Assembly (NCBI GenBank): GCA_963736685.1
Contig: CAVTPZ010000037.1
Location: forward strand, 1 to 64,000
Length of the DNA: 64,000 nt
Direction of reading: 5' to 3'
Source of the DNA: DASUPK01 sp963736685
GTDB taxonomy: Bacteria > Actinomycetota > Thermoleophilia > Solirubrobacterales > 70-9
Both the position numbers and the translations under genes were made by a program. Under the pieces are notes generated by a model. The model saw nothing but the letters and a program-made list of their open reading frames with translations, was not told where the DNA came from and ran no database searches. Within the stretch, counting starts at the first letter, position 1, and each line of letters opens with the position of its first letter. Of this stretch, positions 1 through 10,177 are shown one piece after another.

Positions 1-1356
1 CCGATCACAACGGGCACGGTGTGCTTGAACGCCTCCGTGAACGGGTGGCTCGAGAGCTGCGTGAAGAACACGGTGCCCACCAGCGCCACACCGAGCGCCC
101 CGCCGAGCTGCTGCGCCGTGCTGAACATCCCGCCGGCGCCGCCGGCGACCTCGTGTGGGACGGCGGCCAGCACCACGTTGACGAGCGGGATGATCATCAG
201 CGAGAGCCCCGCGCCGGCGACGACCAGACCCGGGACCACCGGCCATGGATCGGAGCCGGTGCCGACGTGGCTCGCTCCGAGCAGACCCCGAGGACCCCGG
301 CCGCCATCAGGAGGCCGCCGAGACCAGGACCCGCCTGCCGTGGCGCTGCGCCGCGGGAACGGCCATCGGAGCGAGCAGGAAGCTCCCGATGCTGAACGCC
401 AGCAGGGTGAGCCCCGCGCCCAGGGGCGAGAAGCCCATCCCGCCCTGAATCCAGACCACGAACACCACCGAGAAGCCCTGAAGCCCCGCGGAGAACGCCG
501 CCTGGACGAACAGCCCCGCGGAGAAGGCCGGGACCCTTAGGAGGCGCGTTCGCAGCAGCGGCGCACGCCGGGACGCGGCCGCCGCTCGTTACGCCACGCC
601 CAGGAAGACGAGCGTGCCGATTCCACCGGTGAGGAGCGCCCCGTCCACGCCGGCCAGCCGAGGTCGCGACCCTCCAGCAGCGGGTACGCGATCGCCACGA
701 TCGCCGCGAGAGCAGCCCGGCGCCGAGCAGATCCGGACGGCCCGCGTCAGGGTCGCTGGTCTCGGGGACCACGCGGGTCGCCGCCAACAGGGACACGAGC
801 GCAACCGGGACGTTGACGAAGAACACGGTCCTCCAGCCCCAGCCGAACAGATCCGCGTCGGTCAGCACGCCGCCGAGCAAGAGCCCGATCGCCGAGGCGA
901 AGCCGAGCACCGCCCCGTAGACGCCGAACACCTTCCCGCGCTCCTCGAGGTCGAAGATCGTCCGGAAGGTGCCGAGCAGCTGCGGGATCATCGCGGCCGC
1001 CGCCACGCCCTGCACGACGCGAGCGGCGATCAGCTGGTCGGGTGTCTGCGACAGCCCGGCCGCCAGGCTCGCGATCCCGAAGGTCGCGATTCCGGCGATG
1101 AAGATGCGCTTGCGGCCGAGCAGGTCACCGAAGCTCCCCAGACGATCAGGGTAGCCGCGAAGGCGAGCATGTACGCCGAGATCACCCATTCGAGCTGGGT
1201 GCCCCTGGCGCCGAGGTCGGTCCGGATCGTCGGCAGGGCGACGTTGACGATCGTCAGATCGATCAGATCCATCGTCGCCGCGCCGATCATCACCGCCGCG
1301 GCCAGCCACCCCGGGTATAGCTTGATCCGCGTCTCTACTGTGGCCATCGCCTCCAC
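1..1356 (-). pseudogene. DHA2-type (EmrB/QacA-like) MFS efflux transporter, frameshifted and cut by the window edge
   Basis: This is a drug:proton antiporter of the major facilitator superfamily located in the cytoplasmic membrane. Translation from GTG 1356 gives the first helix with the typical TIVNVALP motif. After a frame change near 1140 a second frame gives GRKRIFIAG (motif A region), a long run of helices and the motif-C-like stretch GGVLTD. Further frame changes follow near 700 and below, and the last bases of the window still encode MFS-like sequence, so the C-terminus lies outside. An AGGAGG on the minus strand (1361-1366) precedes the GTG. It is divergent from a TetR gene, the usual layout for a repressor and its pump. 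The breaks are single-base and may be consensus errors. Family call is firm, substrate unknown. Confidence 0.8.
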
Positions 1357-1456
1357 CTAGCCTCCTTTTTTCGAACGTCTATCGTTAACGAACGACTGTT
1401 CTAGCAAATCGCGAACAGATCTTGCAACGTCGTTCGGGACTAGTACGGTGTTCGAG
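1357..1456. promoter_or_regulatory. Divergent promoter/operator region with nested inverted repeats
   Basis: The 100-base gap between the MFS and TetR genes holds two nested inverted repeats. The outer pair is CGAACGAC (1389-1396) and GTCGTTCG (1429-1436); the inner pair is CTGTTC (1396-1401) and GAACAG (1413-1418). A separate perfect 10-base palindrome TCGTTAACGA lies at 1382-1391. A promoter-like pair TTGCAA (1422-1427) and TACGGT (1444-1449), spaced 16, reads towards the TetR gene. Such sites are expected operators for the adjacent repressor; that link is inferred. Confidence 0.45.
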
Positions 1457-2186
1457 ATGAGCGGAGAAGAAGACCAGGGGAGATCCCGCCCCCGCCCTGG
1501 CAGCGCGTGCCGGAACGGGCAAGCGCCGCCGGCGCGATCCCCTCACCCAGGAGGCGATCGTCGAGACCGCCATCAAGGTCCTCGACGCCGAGGGGCTCGC
1601 CGGCTTCAGCATGCGCCGGGTCGCCGATGACTCGATACCGGCGCGGCCTCCCTCTACTGGCACGTCGGCTCGAAGGACGGCCTGCTCGACCTCATCATGG
1701 AGGAGATCATCGGCGAGCACGGGAGGTCCCCGATCCCGACCCGAGGACTGGCGGGAGCAGCTCAAGGAGGTCGGCCGGACATGCGCCGGACGATCCTGCG
1801 CCACCGCGACATCGTTCGGATCTCGGTCGGCCGGATCCCGATGGGGCCCAATGCCCTCCGACTGTCGGAGGAGCGTGCTGGCGATCCTCCGCGCCGGCGG
1901 GGTCCCCGACGAGCTCGCGGTCGCAGAGCTACCTCCTTCTGATCTCGCGGTCAACGGCTTCACGATGGACGAGGCGGGCTACGCCGAAAGGCGCCGGAGG
2001 GCGCCCCGGACGACGGAGGAGGCGGGCAGATGGTCAGCGGCTACTCGCCTCGCTGCCGCCGAGCAGTTCGCCAACCTCAAGGAGGTCGGGGACCATTTCG
2101 CGATCACCGACCAGGACGCCCGCTTCGAGCTGTTGCTCGACCTGTTCGTGGACGGGCTCGCCGCGCGAGCCGCGTCAGCCTCCTAG
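1457..2186 (+). pseudogene. TetR/AcrR family transcriptional repressor, frameshifted
   Basis: The N-terminal reading frame gives a TetR helix-turn-helix: after a basic leader comes TQEAIVETAIKVLDAEG, then FSMRRVADD, and, after a one-base frame change near 1635, ASLYWHVGSKDGLLDL. The C-terminal part in a third frame ends with EQFANLKEVGDHFA and FELLLDLFVDGLAAR, which is typical of the TetR_C_1 ligand-binding domain. The whole span is 730 bases, not a multiple of three. It is divergent from the MFS pump and probably represses it and itself. Start ATG 1457 lies about 8 bases after a TACGGT hexamer, which fits leaderless initiation; GTG 1448 is an alternative. Confidence 0.75.
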
Positions 2187-2223
2187 GCCGCCGGTCGCGG
2201 TCGGTAAGGTCAGTAGGTTCGCC

Positions 2224-5200
2224 ATGAGTACGCCTGCGACCCCAAAGTCACCCCTGGAGCCCTTCTCCAAGCCGGTCACGAAGTGGTTCGAAGCCTCATT
2301 TGAGGCCGCCACGCCCGCCCAGGCGGCCGGCTGGCCCGCCATCGCCTCGGGCAAGCACACCCTGATCTGCGCCCCCACCGGCTCGGGCAAGACCCTCGCC
2401 TCGTTCCTCTGGGGAATCGACCGCTTGGCCCGCGAGCCCGAGCGGCTCGGCTCGGGCGTCCGAATCGTCTACGTCTCGCCCCTCAAGGCCCTCTCCTACG
2501 ACATCGAGCGCAACCTGAGGGCGCCGCTGCAGGGAATCGGCGCACCTGTCTCGGTGGGGCTGCGCACCGGCGACACGCCGCAGACCGAGCGCCGGAGGAT
2601 GCGCCGCGAGCCGCCGGACATCCTGATCACGACCCCCGAGTCGCTGTATCTGATGATCAGCTCGGGGGCGCGCGAGATCCTCGGCGGGGTCGAGGCCGTG
2701 ATCGTGGACGAGATCCACGCGGTGGCCCCATCAAAGCGTGGATCGCACCTGGCGCTGACGCTGGAGCGGCTCGACCACCTCGGCGAGCAGCCCGTGCAGA
2801 GGATCGGCCTCTCCGCGACCCAGCGGCCGCTGGAGCGGATCGGTGACTTCCTCGTCGGGTCCGGCCGGGAGTGCGAGATCGTCGACGCCTCGGAGCCCAA
2901 GCAGCTCGACCTCGAGATCGTCGTGCCGGTCGAGGACATGGTCGAGCCCAGTCCGCTCTCCAACAAGCGGCGCGACGGAGCCGACACCGGCAAGACTCCG
3001 CATCCCGATCTGAAGCACTCCCCGGAGCGGATCGACCCTGGCCCGATCGAGGCCTCGCTCGACCCCGCCACCAACACCCGCTCGATCTGGCCCGCGATCT
3101 ATCCCGAGCTGCTGCGCCTGGTGCGGGAGCACAGCTCGACCATCGTCTTCGTCAACAACCGCCGCGCCGCCGAGCGCATCGCCAAGCGCCTCAACGAGAT
3201 GCACAACGACGAGCTCGAGGAGGAGCTGCCGGCGACCGAACACGCCGGCAACTCGAAGAATGGGGACAAGGGACCCGCGGAGATCGCCCGGGCCCACCAT
3301 GGTTCCCTCTCCCACGAGGAGCGGGCCGTGGTCGAGGAGCTGCTCAAGTCCGGTCAGCTGCCCTGTCTGGTCGCCACCTCCTCGCTGGAGCTCGGCATCG
3401 ACATGGGGGCGGTCGACCTGGTCATCCAGGTCGAGTCGCCGAAGTCCGTCACCCGCGGTCTGCAGCGGGTCGGCCGGGCCGGCCACACGCTCGGTGAGGT
3501 CTCGAAGGGGCGGATCTTCCCCAAGTTCCGCGCCGACCTGCTCGAGTGCGCGGTGGTCGCCCGCCGGATGCGGACCGGCGAGATCGAGGAGACGGTCATC
3601 CCCCAGAACCCTCTCGACGTGCTGGCTCAGCACCTCGTTTCGATGGCCGCGCTGGACGAGTGGGAGATCGACGAGGTCGAGAAGCTGGTCCGCTCCGCGC
3701 AGCCTTTCGCCGAGCTCTCCCGGGAGCAGCTCGAGAACGTGCTCGACATGCTCGACGGCCGCTACCCGTCGGAGCGCTTCGCCGAGCTCCGCCCGCGGAT
3801 CGTCTGGGACCGGACCAAGGGCACGATGCGCGGCCGGCCAGGCGCACGCCAGCTCGCCGTCGCCAACGCCGGCACGATCCCGGACCGCGGCCTCTACGGC
3901 GTCCACCTGCCCGACGGCCGCCGGGTCGGCGAGCTCGACGAGGAGATGGTCTACGAGGCCCGCCCCGGCCAGACCTTCCTGCTCGGCGCCAGCACCTGGC
4001 GGATCGAGGAGATCACCCGCGACCGGGTGATCGTCACCCCCGCTCCGGGCACCCCCGGCGCGGTGCCCTTCTGGCGCGGCGACGGGATCGGGCGCCCTGC
4101 GGAGCTCGGCCGGGCGATCGGCGCGTTCTCGCGGGAGGCCGTGAACGCGGACCCGAAGAAGCTGGCCAAGGAGAACGATCTCGACAAGCTCGCCGCGCAG
4201 AACCTCGTCAACTACCTGACCGAGCAGCAGGCGGCCACGCGGGTCGTCCCCTCCGACGAGGCGATCGTGATCGAGCGCTTCCGCGACGAGATCGGCGACT
4301 GGCGGCTCTGCGTCCTCTCGCCGTTCGGCGGCCGGGTCCACGCGGCGTGGGGCCTGGCGCTCTCGGCAAAGATCCGGGACGAGCGGGACCTCGAGGCCGA
4401 CGCGATCTGGTCTGACGACGGAATCGTCATCCACCTCCCCGACGCGGACGAGCCGCCGCCGGGCGATCTGGTGATGATCGAGCCCGACGAGCTCGAGGAC
4501 CTGGTGATCCGCGAGCTCTCCGGGTCAGCCCTGTTCGGGGCGCGCTTCCGCGAGAACGCGTCCCGCTCGCTGCTCATCCCGCGCGCCTGGCCCGGCAAGC
4601 GCACCCCTCTCTGGCAGCAGCGGCTCAAGTCCCAGAGCCTGCTCGAGGTCGCCCGTGACTTCCCCCGCTTCCCGGTGATTCTCGAGACCTACCGCGAGGT
4701 GATGCGCGACGTCCTCGACCTGCCGGCGCTCAAGGAGCTGCTGCGCGACCTCCACTCGCGCAAGATCACCATGGTCGAGGTCGAGACTCCGACGGCATCG
4801 CCATTCGCCTCCTCGCTGCTCTTCGACTACGTCGCCACCTACATGTACGAGGGGGACACGCCCAACGCGGAACGCCGCGCGGCGGCACTCGCGCTCGACC
4901 GCGACCTGCTGGCGGAGCTGCTCGGCCAGGAGGAGCTGCGCGAGCTGATCGACCCGGAGGCCCTCGAGGAGGTCGCCCGAGCAGCTCCAGCATCTGACCG
5001 AGGCCGGCCTGGCCAAGGACCGCGACGGCCTGCAGACCATCCTTCGACGGCTCGGCGACCTCACGGCCGAGGAGTGCGAGCAGCGGACCGAGCAGGGCTA
5101 TTCGGCCGCCTCGATGCTCGAGAAGCTGGTCAAGGAGCGCCGTGCCGCCGTGGTCAGGGTCGCGGGCGAGGAGCGCTACATCGCCGCCGAGGACGCCGGC

Positions 5201-6732
5201 CTCTATCGCGATGCCCTCGGGGTGCCTCCGCCCGCTGGCCTCCCCGAGAGCTTCCTGGAGCCGGTCGAAGACGCGCTCGTCTCGCTGGTCAGGCGCTACG
5301 CCGCGTCCCATGTGCCGTTCCCGACGAGGCAGCTGGCGGACCGCTACGGCGTCGATCCGAGCTCAGCCCTGAAGGAGCTGGAGCGATCCGGCGACCTGGT
5401 TCGCGGCGAGCTGCTGCCCGGGCGGGACTTCGAGAGAGTGGTGTGAGTCCGACGTCCTGCGCCGGCTGCGCCGCGCCAGCCTCGCCCGCCTGCGCAAGGA
5501 GGTGGAGGCGACCGACCAGCGAGAGCTGGCCCGCTTCCTGCCGAGCTGGCAGAACGTCGATGCACACGGTCGCTCCGGCGCGGGACCGGATCGCCTGCGC
5601 GAGGCACTCATCTCGCTGCAGGGCGTGGCGCTCACGCCTAAGACCTGGGAACGGGACGTCCTGCCGCGCCGACTCGGCTCCTACAGCCCCACCTGGCTCG
5701 ACGAGCTCTGCACCAGCGGCGAGCTCGTCTGGGTCGGCGCCGGCTCGCTCGGCCGCAACGACGGGAAGGTCGCTCTCTACTTCCGCGAGGATGTTCGCCT
5801 CGCCGGCCCGCCTCCGGGCAACGCCAAGCTCGACCGTGCCGAGGGGGAGACACACGACGCGATCCGCGAGCGCCTCGCCCAGGGTCCCTGCTTCTGGCTC
5901 GACCTGCTCGAGCTGGAGGGCTCGGCCGAGGAGCTCCACGAGGCGCTCTGGGATCTGGCCTGGTCGGGTGAGGTGACCAACGACGCCTTCGCTCCGCTCA
6001 GAGCACCGCGCCTGCGATCCGCCCAGCGCTCCGAGCGCGGCGGGCGCCGGTTCGCCCGGCGCCGCGCGGCGGCGGCCGGCACGGTGATCGGCCGCTGGTC
6101 GCTGAGCGCCCCGCTCTTCGAGGGTGCGCCCTCGGCCGGCCCTCGGAGCCGCGCGCTGGCCGAGCTGCTGCTGGAGCGCCACGGCATCGTCACCCGCGAG
6201 ACGGCCATCGCCGAGAGCATTCCCGGCGGATTCGCCTCGATCTACGGCGAGCTTCAGAACCTCGAGCTGCTCGGGACCGCCCGACGCGGCTACTTCGTGG
6301 AGGGCCTCGGCGGTGCCCAGTTCGCCCTGCCGGGCGCGGTCGAGCGACTGCGAAGCATGCCGCGAACCGAGGGCGAGCTCCAGGTGCTCGCCGCGACGGA
6401 CCCGGCGAATCCCTACGGCGCGACGCTCTCCTGGCCCAAGCTCGAGGGCCAGCGCCGCCCCGCCCGCACGGCGGGCGCCTACGTGCTGATCCGCGACGGA
6501 GAGCCGCTCCTCTACGTCGAGCGCGGCGGCAAGGGAATCCTGCGCCTGCAGAAGCTCGAGCGACGCCGAACTGATCGAGGGACTCGGCGTGCTCGCCGAG
6601 GCGGCTCAGGGCGGTCAGATCGAGAAGCTGGCGATCGAGCGCCTCGACGGCGAGCCGGTGATCGGCTCCGGGATGGAGGCGGCCCTGATCGAGGCCGGGT
6701 TCCGCCGGCAGCCGCGCAAGCTGGTCGCGTAA
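2224..6732 (+). pseudogene. lhr: Lhr-type large ATP-dependent DNA helicase, three frame changes
   Basis: A superfamily 2 DNA/DNA-RNA helicase of the long Lhr type, about 1,500 residues, which acts in DNA repair in actinobacteria. Walker A PTGSGKT is at residues 51-57, the DEIH box near 162, and the motif VI region GLQRVGRAGH near 414-423, followed by the winged-helix and Lhr core domains. The reading frame shifts by one base near 4980, again near 5440 (a TGA appears in the first frame) and near 6560. Together the three shifts restore the phase, so the corrected gene is continuous from ATG 2224 to TAA 6730-6732. All expected Lhr sequence is present in the three frames, which argues for sequencing errors rather than decay. 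The stop overlaps the ATG of the glycosylase by one base. Confidence 0.85.
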
Positions 6733-7514
6733 TGGCCGAGGGGGACACGATCCTCCGGATCGCCCGCAGGATGCGTGCGCCGCTGGAGGGCGCCGAGGTC
6801 TCGGTGCGCACCCCCGGTCCAGCGCCGCCCCGACGGGCTGGCGGCAGCGGAGCTGGACGGGCGCAGGCTCGAGCGGATCGAAACCCGCGGCAAGCACCTG
6901 CTGTTCCACTTCGACGGCGAGCTCGCGCTCCACAGCCATCTCGGGATGCGGGGGAGCTGGCAGCTCTACACCAGGGGCGAGCGATGGCGGCGGCCGGCTC
7001 GTGACGCCTGGATCGCCCTGACGGGGGGCGGCGCGGAGGCGGTCAACTTCGGCGGGTCGAGGATGCGGATCGTCCGCGAGTCGCAGCTGCTGCACGATCC
7101 CAAGCTGGCGCGCCTTGGCCCGGACGTGCTGGCGGACGACTTCGACCCGGGCGTCGCGGCCGCGCGTATCCGCTCGCCCGGGCCGGACCTCGGAGGTCGG
7201 CGACGCGCTGCTGGGCCAGAGGCTGGTCGCGGGGATCGGCAACATCTTCAGGTCGGAAGGATGCTTCGACGCGGGGCTCGACCCGCGGACTCCGGTGGGG
7301 GAGCTTGACGACGATCAGCTCGTCGGCGATCCTCGAGGCCACCCGCGAGCTGATGCTGGAGGCAGTCCGAACCGGGCGCCAGCCGAACCGGGTCTACCGC
7401 CGCGCCGGAATGCCATGCCCTCGCTGTGGGACCGCCATCCTCTCCCAGTCCCTGGGAGAGAACGCCCGGACGACCTACTGGTGTCCCAGCTGCCAGCCGT
7501 CCGCTCCGGCCTGA
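6732..7514 (+). pseudogene. Fpg/Nei-family DNA glycosylase (endonuclease VIII-like), three frame changes
   Basis: A base-excision repair glycosylase/AP lyase for oxidised bases. The N-terminus reads MAEGDTILRIARRM, the second frame carries the helix-two-turn-helix region GIGNIFRSEGCF, and the last frame carries the zinc finger CPRCGT...CPSC. Frame changes occur near 6820, 7190 and 7320 and again sum to zero phase. Corrected length is about 259 residues, normal for the family. The usual catalytic proline after the initiator Met is alanine here (MAEGDT rather than MPEGDT). It overlaps the lhr stop by one base, so the two repair genes are probably one transcript. Confidence 0.8.
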
Positions 7515-7547
7515 GCGCGGCGAGCAGGGCTCGTCGCCTGACGCCCT

Positions 7548-8207
7548 TCAGAGCTTTGCGTGAAAGTCGTACCAAGGTCCGTGCTCGACGAACGCCATTC
7601 CTGGACGACCTCGTCGGCCGATTGCCAGCTCCCGTGGGTGGACTCGCCGAAGCGGCCCGAAGCGCCGACCGGGAAGCGAGCCAGTCCCACCCTCTGCAGG
7701 ACACGAGGAGAGTGACGCGTCTGATCGACGAGCTTGAAACGCCGATAGCCCAGCTCGCTCAGGCGATCGACGTAGTCCGCCGTGTGGGATTCGATCGAGA
7801 CGTACGCCGGCAGGTCGCCGGGCGAAAGGGAGTCCAGGCAGAGCCCGTCGGCGCCCTCGATGTCGATCTTCAGGTAGAAGGGCACGCCGTGCCTCTCGAG
7901 CAGCGACCTGAACGTGACGCACTCGACCTCAACGGCGGTGCAGGGCGTCCCCTCACGGCAACCAACCTCGCGGTCGAAGGAGCTGTGCTCGTCGTTCGCG
8001 TCGTTCACCCAGAAGGTCGCCGTCCCTCCGCGTGAGCCGATTCCAGCGTTCACGACCGCAACCGGATCAGCCGCGAACCGTCGCGAAAGCGATTCGGCCA
8101 GCCGCGGATTGGCCTCAACGGCGACGACCCGGTAGCCGGAGCGCAGATAGTGCGCAGTGTCCTCCCCGCGATGCGCCCCAACGTCGTAGATCAGGTCAGC
8201 CTCCATC
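7548..8207 (-). CDS. FkbM family methyltransferase (C-terminal frame change)
   Basis: A SAM-dependent methyltransferase of the FkbM family, which typically O-methylates sugars or polyketide-type substrates. From ATG 8207 the SAM-binding start LIYDVGAHRGEDT is clear, followed by VVAVEANP and the FkbM signature FYLKIDIEGADG. In the main frame the gene would read on to 7475 with an unrelated tail. One base off near 7600 the sequence gives AFVEHGPWYDFHAKL and a stop at 7548, which looks like a genuine C-terminus, so I place the end there and suspect a one-base error. It converges on the glycosylase gene. Acceptor substrate unknown. Confidence 0.7.
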
Positions 8208-8263
8208 GCGGTGAGAAAGGTACCGGCGGGGCATGTGCTTGTTCGCCCAGCCCGCTGAGCAGG

Positions 8264-8269
8264 GATAAT
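8264..8269 (+). promoter_or_regulatory. -10 hexamer of the crp/fnr-family gene
   Basis: GATAAT lies nine bases before the ATG and no ribosome binding site is visible, which suggests a leaderless transcript. Confidence 0.5.
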
Positions 8270-8278
8270 CCCCGCGGG

Positions 8279-8977
8279 ATGGAGAACGGAGCAAGACAAG
8301 GCATCGTCGAGCTTCTCGGCCGCGTGCCGCTCTTCTCGGAGCTCTCGCCCGATGAGCTGGATCAGGTGGCCCAGGTCGCGATTCCGCGCAGCTTCCCCGC
8401 CGACACCCGCGTCTTTCACGAGGGCGACCCGGGTGACGCCTGCTACATCGTCAACCAGGGCAGCTGCAGGGTGATCCGCCAGCATTCCGACGGAAGGGTG
8501 ATCACGCTGGCGACGCTCGGCCCGGGGGCGATCTTCGGAGAGCTCGCGATGCTCGACGGCGAGCGCCGCTCCGCCAGCGTGGAGGCGGCCGAGCAAACGG
8601 AGCTGCTCGCGCTGCCGGCGATCGACATGCGCACCCTGATCCGCCAGCACCCCGAGATGGCGGAGAAGCTGATCGTCGCGCTCACCCGCCGCCTGCGGGA
8701 GGCGAACGAGCGCATCGCCCGCCAGTCCTTCCAGACCGTGCCGAGCCGGGTCGCGGGCGTGCTCACCCAGCTGCTCGCGGAGGAGGCCGTCACCCCCCTG
8801 GTCAGGGACGGCGTCACGATCCGGCTCCGCCAGTCGGACCTCGCCCAGATGGCGGGCACGTCGCGCGAGAGCGTCAGCCGCTTCCTCGCCACACTCGAAC
8901 GGGCGGGGGTGGTCCAGGTGGGAAGGGGGCGGGTGACCGTGGTTGAGCCGGAGCGCCTCGACGCCTACATCTTCTAG
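8279..8977 (+). CDS. Crp/Fnr family transcriptional regulator
   Basis: A 232-residue cyclic-nucleotide-binding-fold regulator. The N-terminal cupin (about 15-125) contains FHEGDPGDACYIVNQG and the phosphate-binding-cassette-like GAIFGELAMLDGERRSAS, where the E and R that contact cAMP in Crp are in place. The C-terminal winged helix has RQSDLAQMAGTSRESVSRFL, the classic Crp recognition helix. It lacks the N-terminal cysteines of Fnr, so an oxygen-sensing Fe-S cluster is unlikely; cAMP is the plausible ligand. This frame is clean although its neighbours are broken. It sits directly upstream of the pcm array. Confidence 0.88.
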   Translation: MENGARQGIVELLGRVPLFSELSPDELDQVAQVAIPRSFPADTRVFHEGDPGDACYIVNQGSCRVIRQHSDGRVITLATLGPGAIFGELAMLDGERRSASVEAAEQTELLALPAIDMRTLIRQHPEMAEKLIVALTRRLREANERIARQSFQTVPSRVAGVLTQLLAEEAVTPLVRDGVTIRLRQSDLAQMAGTSRESVSRFLATLERAGVVQVGRGRVTVVEPERLDAYIF

Positions 8978-9040
8978 GGGCGACCAGGCGCTGCTACCGC
9001 GAGCGATGGCGAAGCCGTCTACACAGACCAACGACTCCGC

Positions 9041-9673
9041 ATGGTGGAGCGCCAGCTGCGCCACCGCGGCATCAGCGACGAGCGCGTGCTCGTCGCCATG
9101 GCTGCCGTGCCCCGCGAGCACTTCGTCCCGGAGCAGGTCCGGGAGAGCGCCTACAACGACTCGGCGCTCCCCATCGGCCACGAGCAGACCATCTCCCAGC
9201 CCTGGGTGGTGGCGGCGATCTGCCAGGCGCTGAGCCTCGACGGCGACGAGGTGGTACTCGAGATCGGAACCGGGTCCGGATATTCGGCGGCCGTGCTGGC
9301 GAGGCTGGCACGGCGCGTGATCAGCGTCGAGCGGGTGCCGGAGCTCGGCGAGGCCGCGCGGCTCAGGCTCGCGGAGCTCGGGGTCGACAACGCCGAGGTG
9401 GTCGTCGGGGATGGCAGCAGGGGTCACCCCGACGAGGCGCCCTACGAGGGCATCGCCGTCCACGCCGCCACCCCGGAGGCTCCCCACAGCCTGATCGCGG
9501 AGCTCGCGCCCGAGGGACGGCTGGTCGTCCCGATCGCAACCAGCTCCGCCGACCTGCTGGTCGCCTTCATCCGCGAGAACGGTGAGCTGCGCCAGGAGAC
9601 GATCGGCCCGTGCAGATTCGTCCCCCTGATCGGCGTCGAGGGCTTCAACCCACCCGGAATTGATGACGGGTAG
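9041..9673 (+). CDS. pcm: Protein-L-isoaspartate O-methyltransferase, copy 1
   Basis: A SAM-dependent repair enzyme that methylates isoaspartyl residues in aged proteins. The N-terminal signature VERQLRHRGISDERVL, the active-site region GHEQTISQPW and the SAM motif VLEIGTGSGYSAAVLARLA are all present. From ATG 9041 it has 210 residues. The conserved upstream start ATGGCGAAGCCG at 9006 is out of phase by one base, so the original protein may begin there, as in copy 3. The C-terminus ends NPPGIDDG. It is followed after nine bases by the ASCH gene. A TAGGCT hexamer just past its stop could serve as a start signal for that gene. Confidence 0.88.
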   Translation: MVERQLRHRGISDERVLVAMAAVPREHFVPEQVRESAYNDSALPIGHEQTISQPWVVAAICQALSLDGDEVVLEIGTGSGYSAAVLARLARRVISVERVPELGEAARLRLAELGVDNAEVVVGDGSRGHPDEAPYEGIAVHAATPEAPHSLIAELAPEGRLVVPIATSSADLLVAFIRENGELRQETIGPCRFVPLIGVEGFNPPGIDDG

Positions 9674-9682
9674 GCTCGCCGG

Positions 9683-10087
9683 GTGAACTCCGCCCTCTAC
9701 GTCCTCAACTTCTACTCGCCCGTCTTCGTCGACCAGCTGCGCAGCGGCAGGAAGACGGCGACGATCCGGCTGGGCGACAAGTCCCGCAAGTACAAGCGGG
9801 GCCAGGTCGTCTGGATCACGATCGGCTACCGCCATCAGGCGCGGGAGAAGATCTTCGCCGCCGTGATCGACGACGTCGAGGTGAAGAAGGTCTCCGAGCT
9901 CTCGCCCCGCGACATCGAGCACGACAACCCGGAGTTTCGGCGGCCCGAGGAGACGGTGGACTTCCTGGAGAAGATCTACACGCGCCCCGTCGGCGAGGAC
10001 GACACGGTGACCGTGATCCGTTTCTCGCAGATCGTCGAAAGACCGTCGACGCAATTTGGCAACGGAGAAACGCCATCCCGCAACTGA
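9683..10087 (+). CDS. ASCH-domain protein, copy 1
   Basis: A 134-residue protein of the ASCH (PUA-like beta-barrel) superfamily, predicted to bind RNA. The core motif GRKTATIRLGDKSRKY is the conserved ASCH binding loop, followed by GQVVWITIGYRHQARE and a helix with SELSPRDIEHDNPEFRRPEE. The GTG start lies six bases after a TAGGCT hexamer and is conserved in all copies. The role next to pcm is unknown. A link between RNA binding and protein repair would be speculation. Confidence 0.8.
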   Translation: MNSALYVLNFYSPVFVDQLRSGRKTATIRLGDKSRKYKRGQVVWITIGYRHQAREKIFAAVIDDVEVKKVSELSPRDIEHDNPEFRRPEETVDFLEKIYTRPVGEDDTVTVIRFSQIVERPSTQFGNGETPSRN

Positions 10088-10117
10088 CGCCGCTCGCGCG
10101 GGTGGCGCCGCGGGCCA

Positions 10118-10161
10118 ATGGGTGAATACCGCTTCCTCACAACCTGGCTGGTCGAGGCCCC
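10118..10161 (+). pseudogene. SRPBCC protein gene, 5' remnant of copy 1
   Basis: Only the first 14 or so codons remain (MGEYRFLTTWLVEAP), matching the start of the intact SRPBCC gene at 14942. After that the sequence becomes the upstream flank of pcm copy 2. The truncation point is one of the two junctions of the array. Confidence 0.8.
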
Positions 10162-10177
10162 TTGTCGCCCCGACCTG

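Larger units (their letters stand above)
9006..10161 (+). repeat. Tandem module, copy 1 (partial: pcm, ASCH, 5' end of SRPBCC gene)
   Basis: This segment corresponds to the first 1.16 kb of the repeated module. It starts at the shared ATGGCGAAGCCG and loses similarity to the other copies inside the SRPBCC gene at about 10161, where the upstream flank of the next pcm begins. Its pcm protein is roughly 90% identical to that of copy 3. Confidence 0.85.

Noticed and set aside
2731..4434. A 567-codon minus-strand open frame opposite lhr
   Set aside because: Antisense to all Lhr helicase motifs; no independent evidence.
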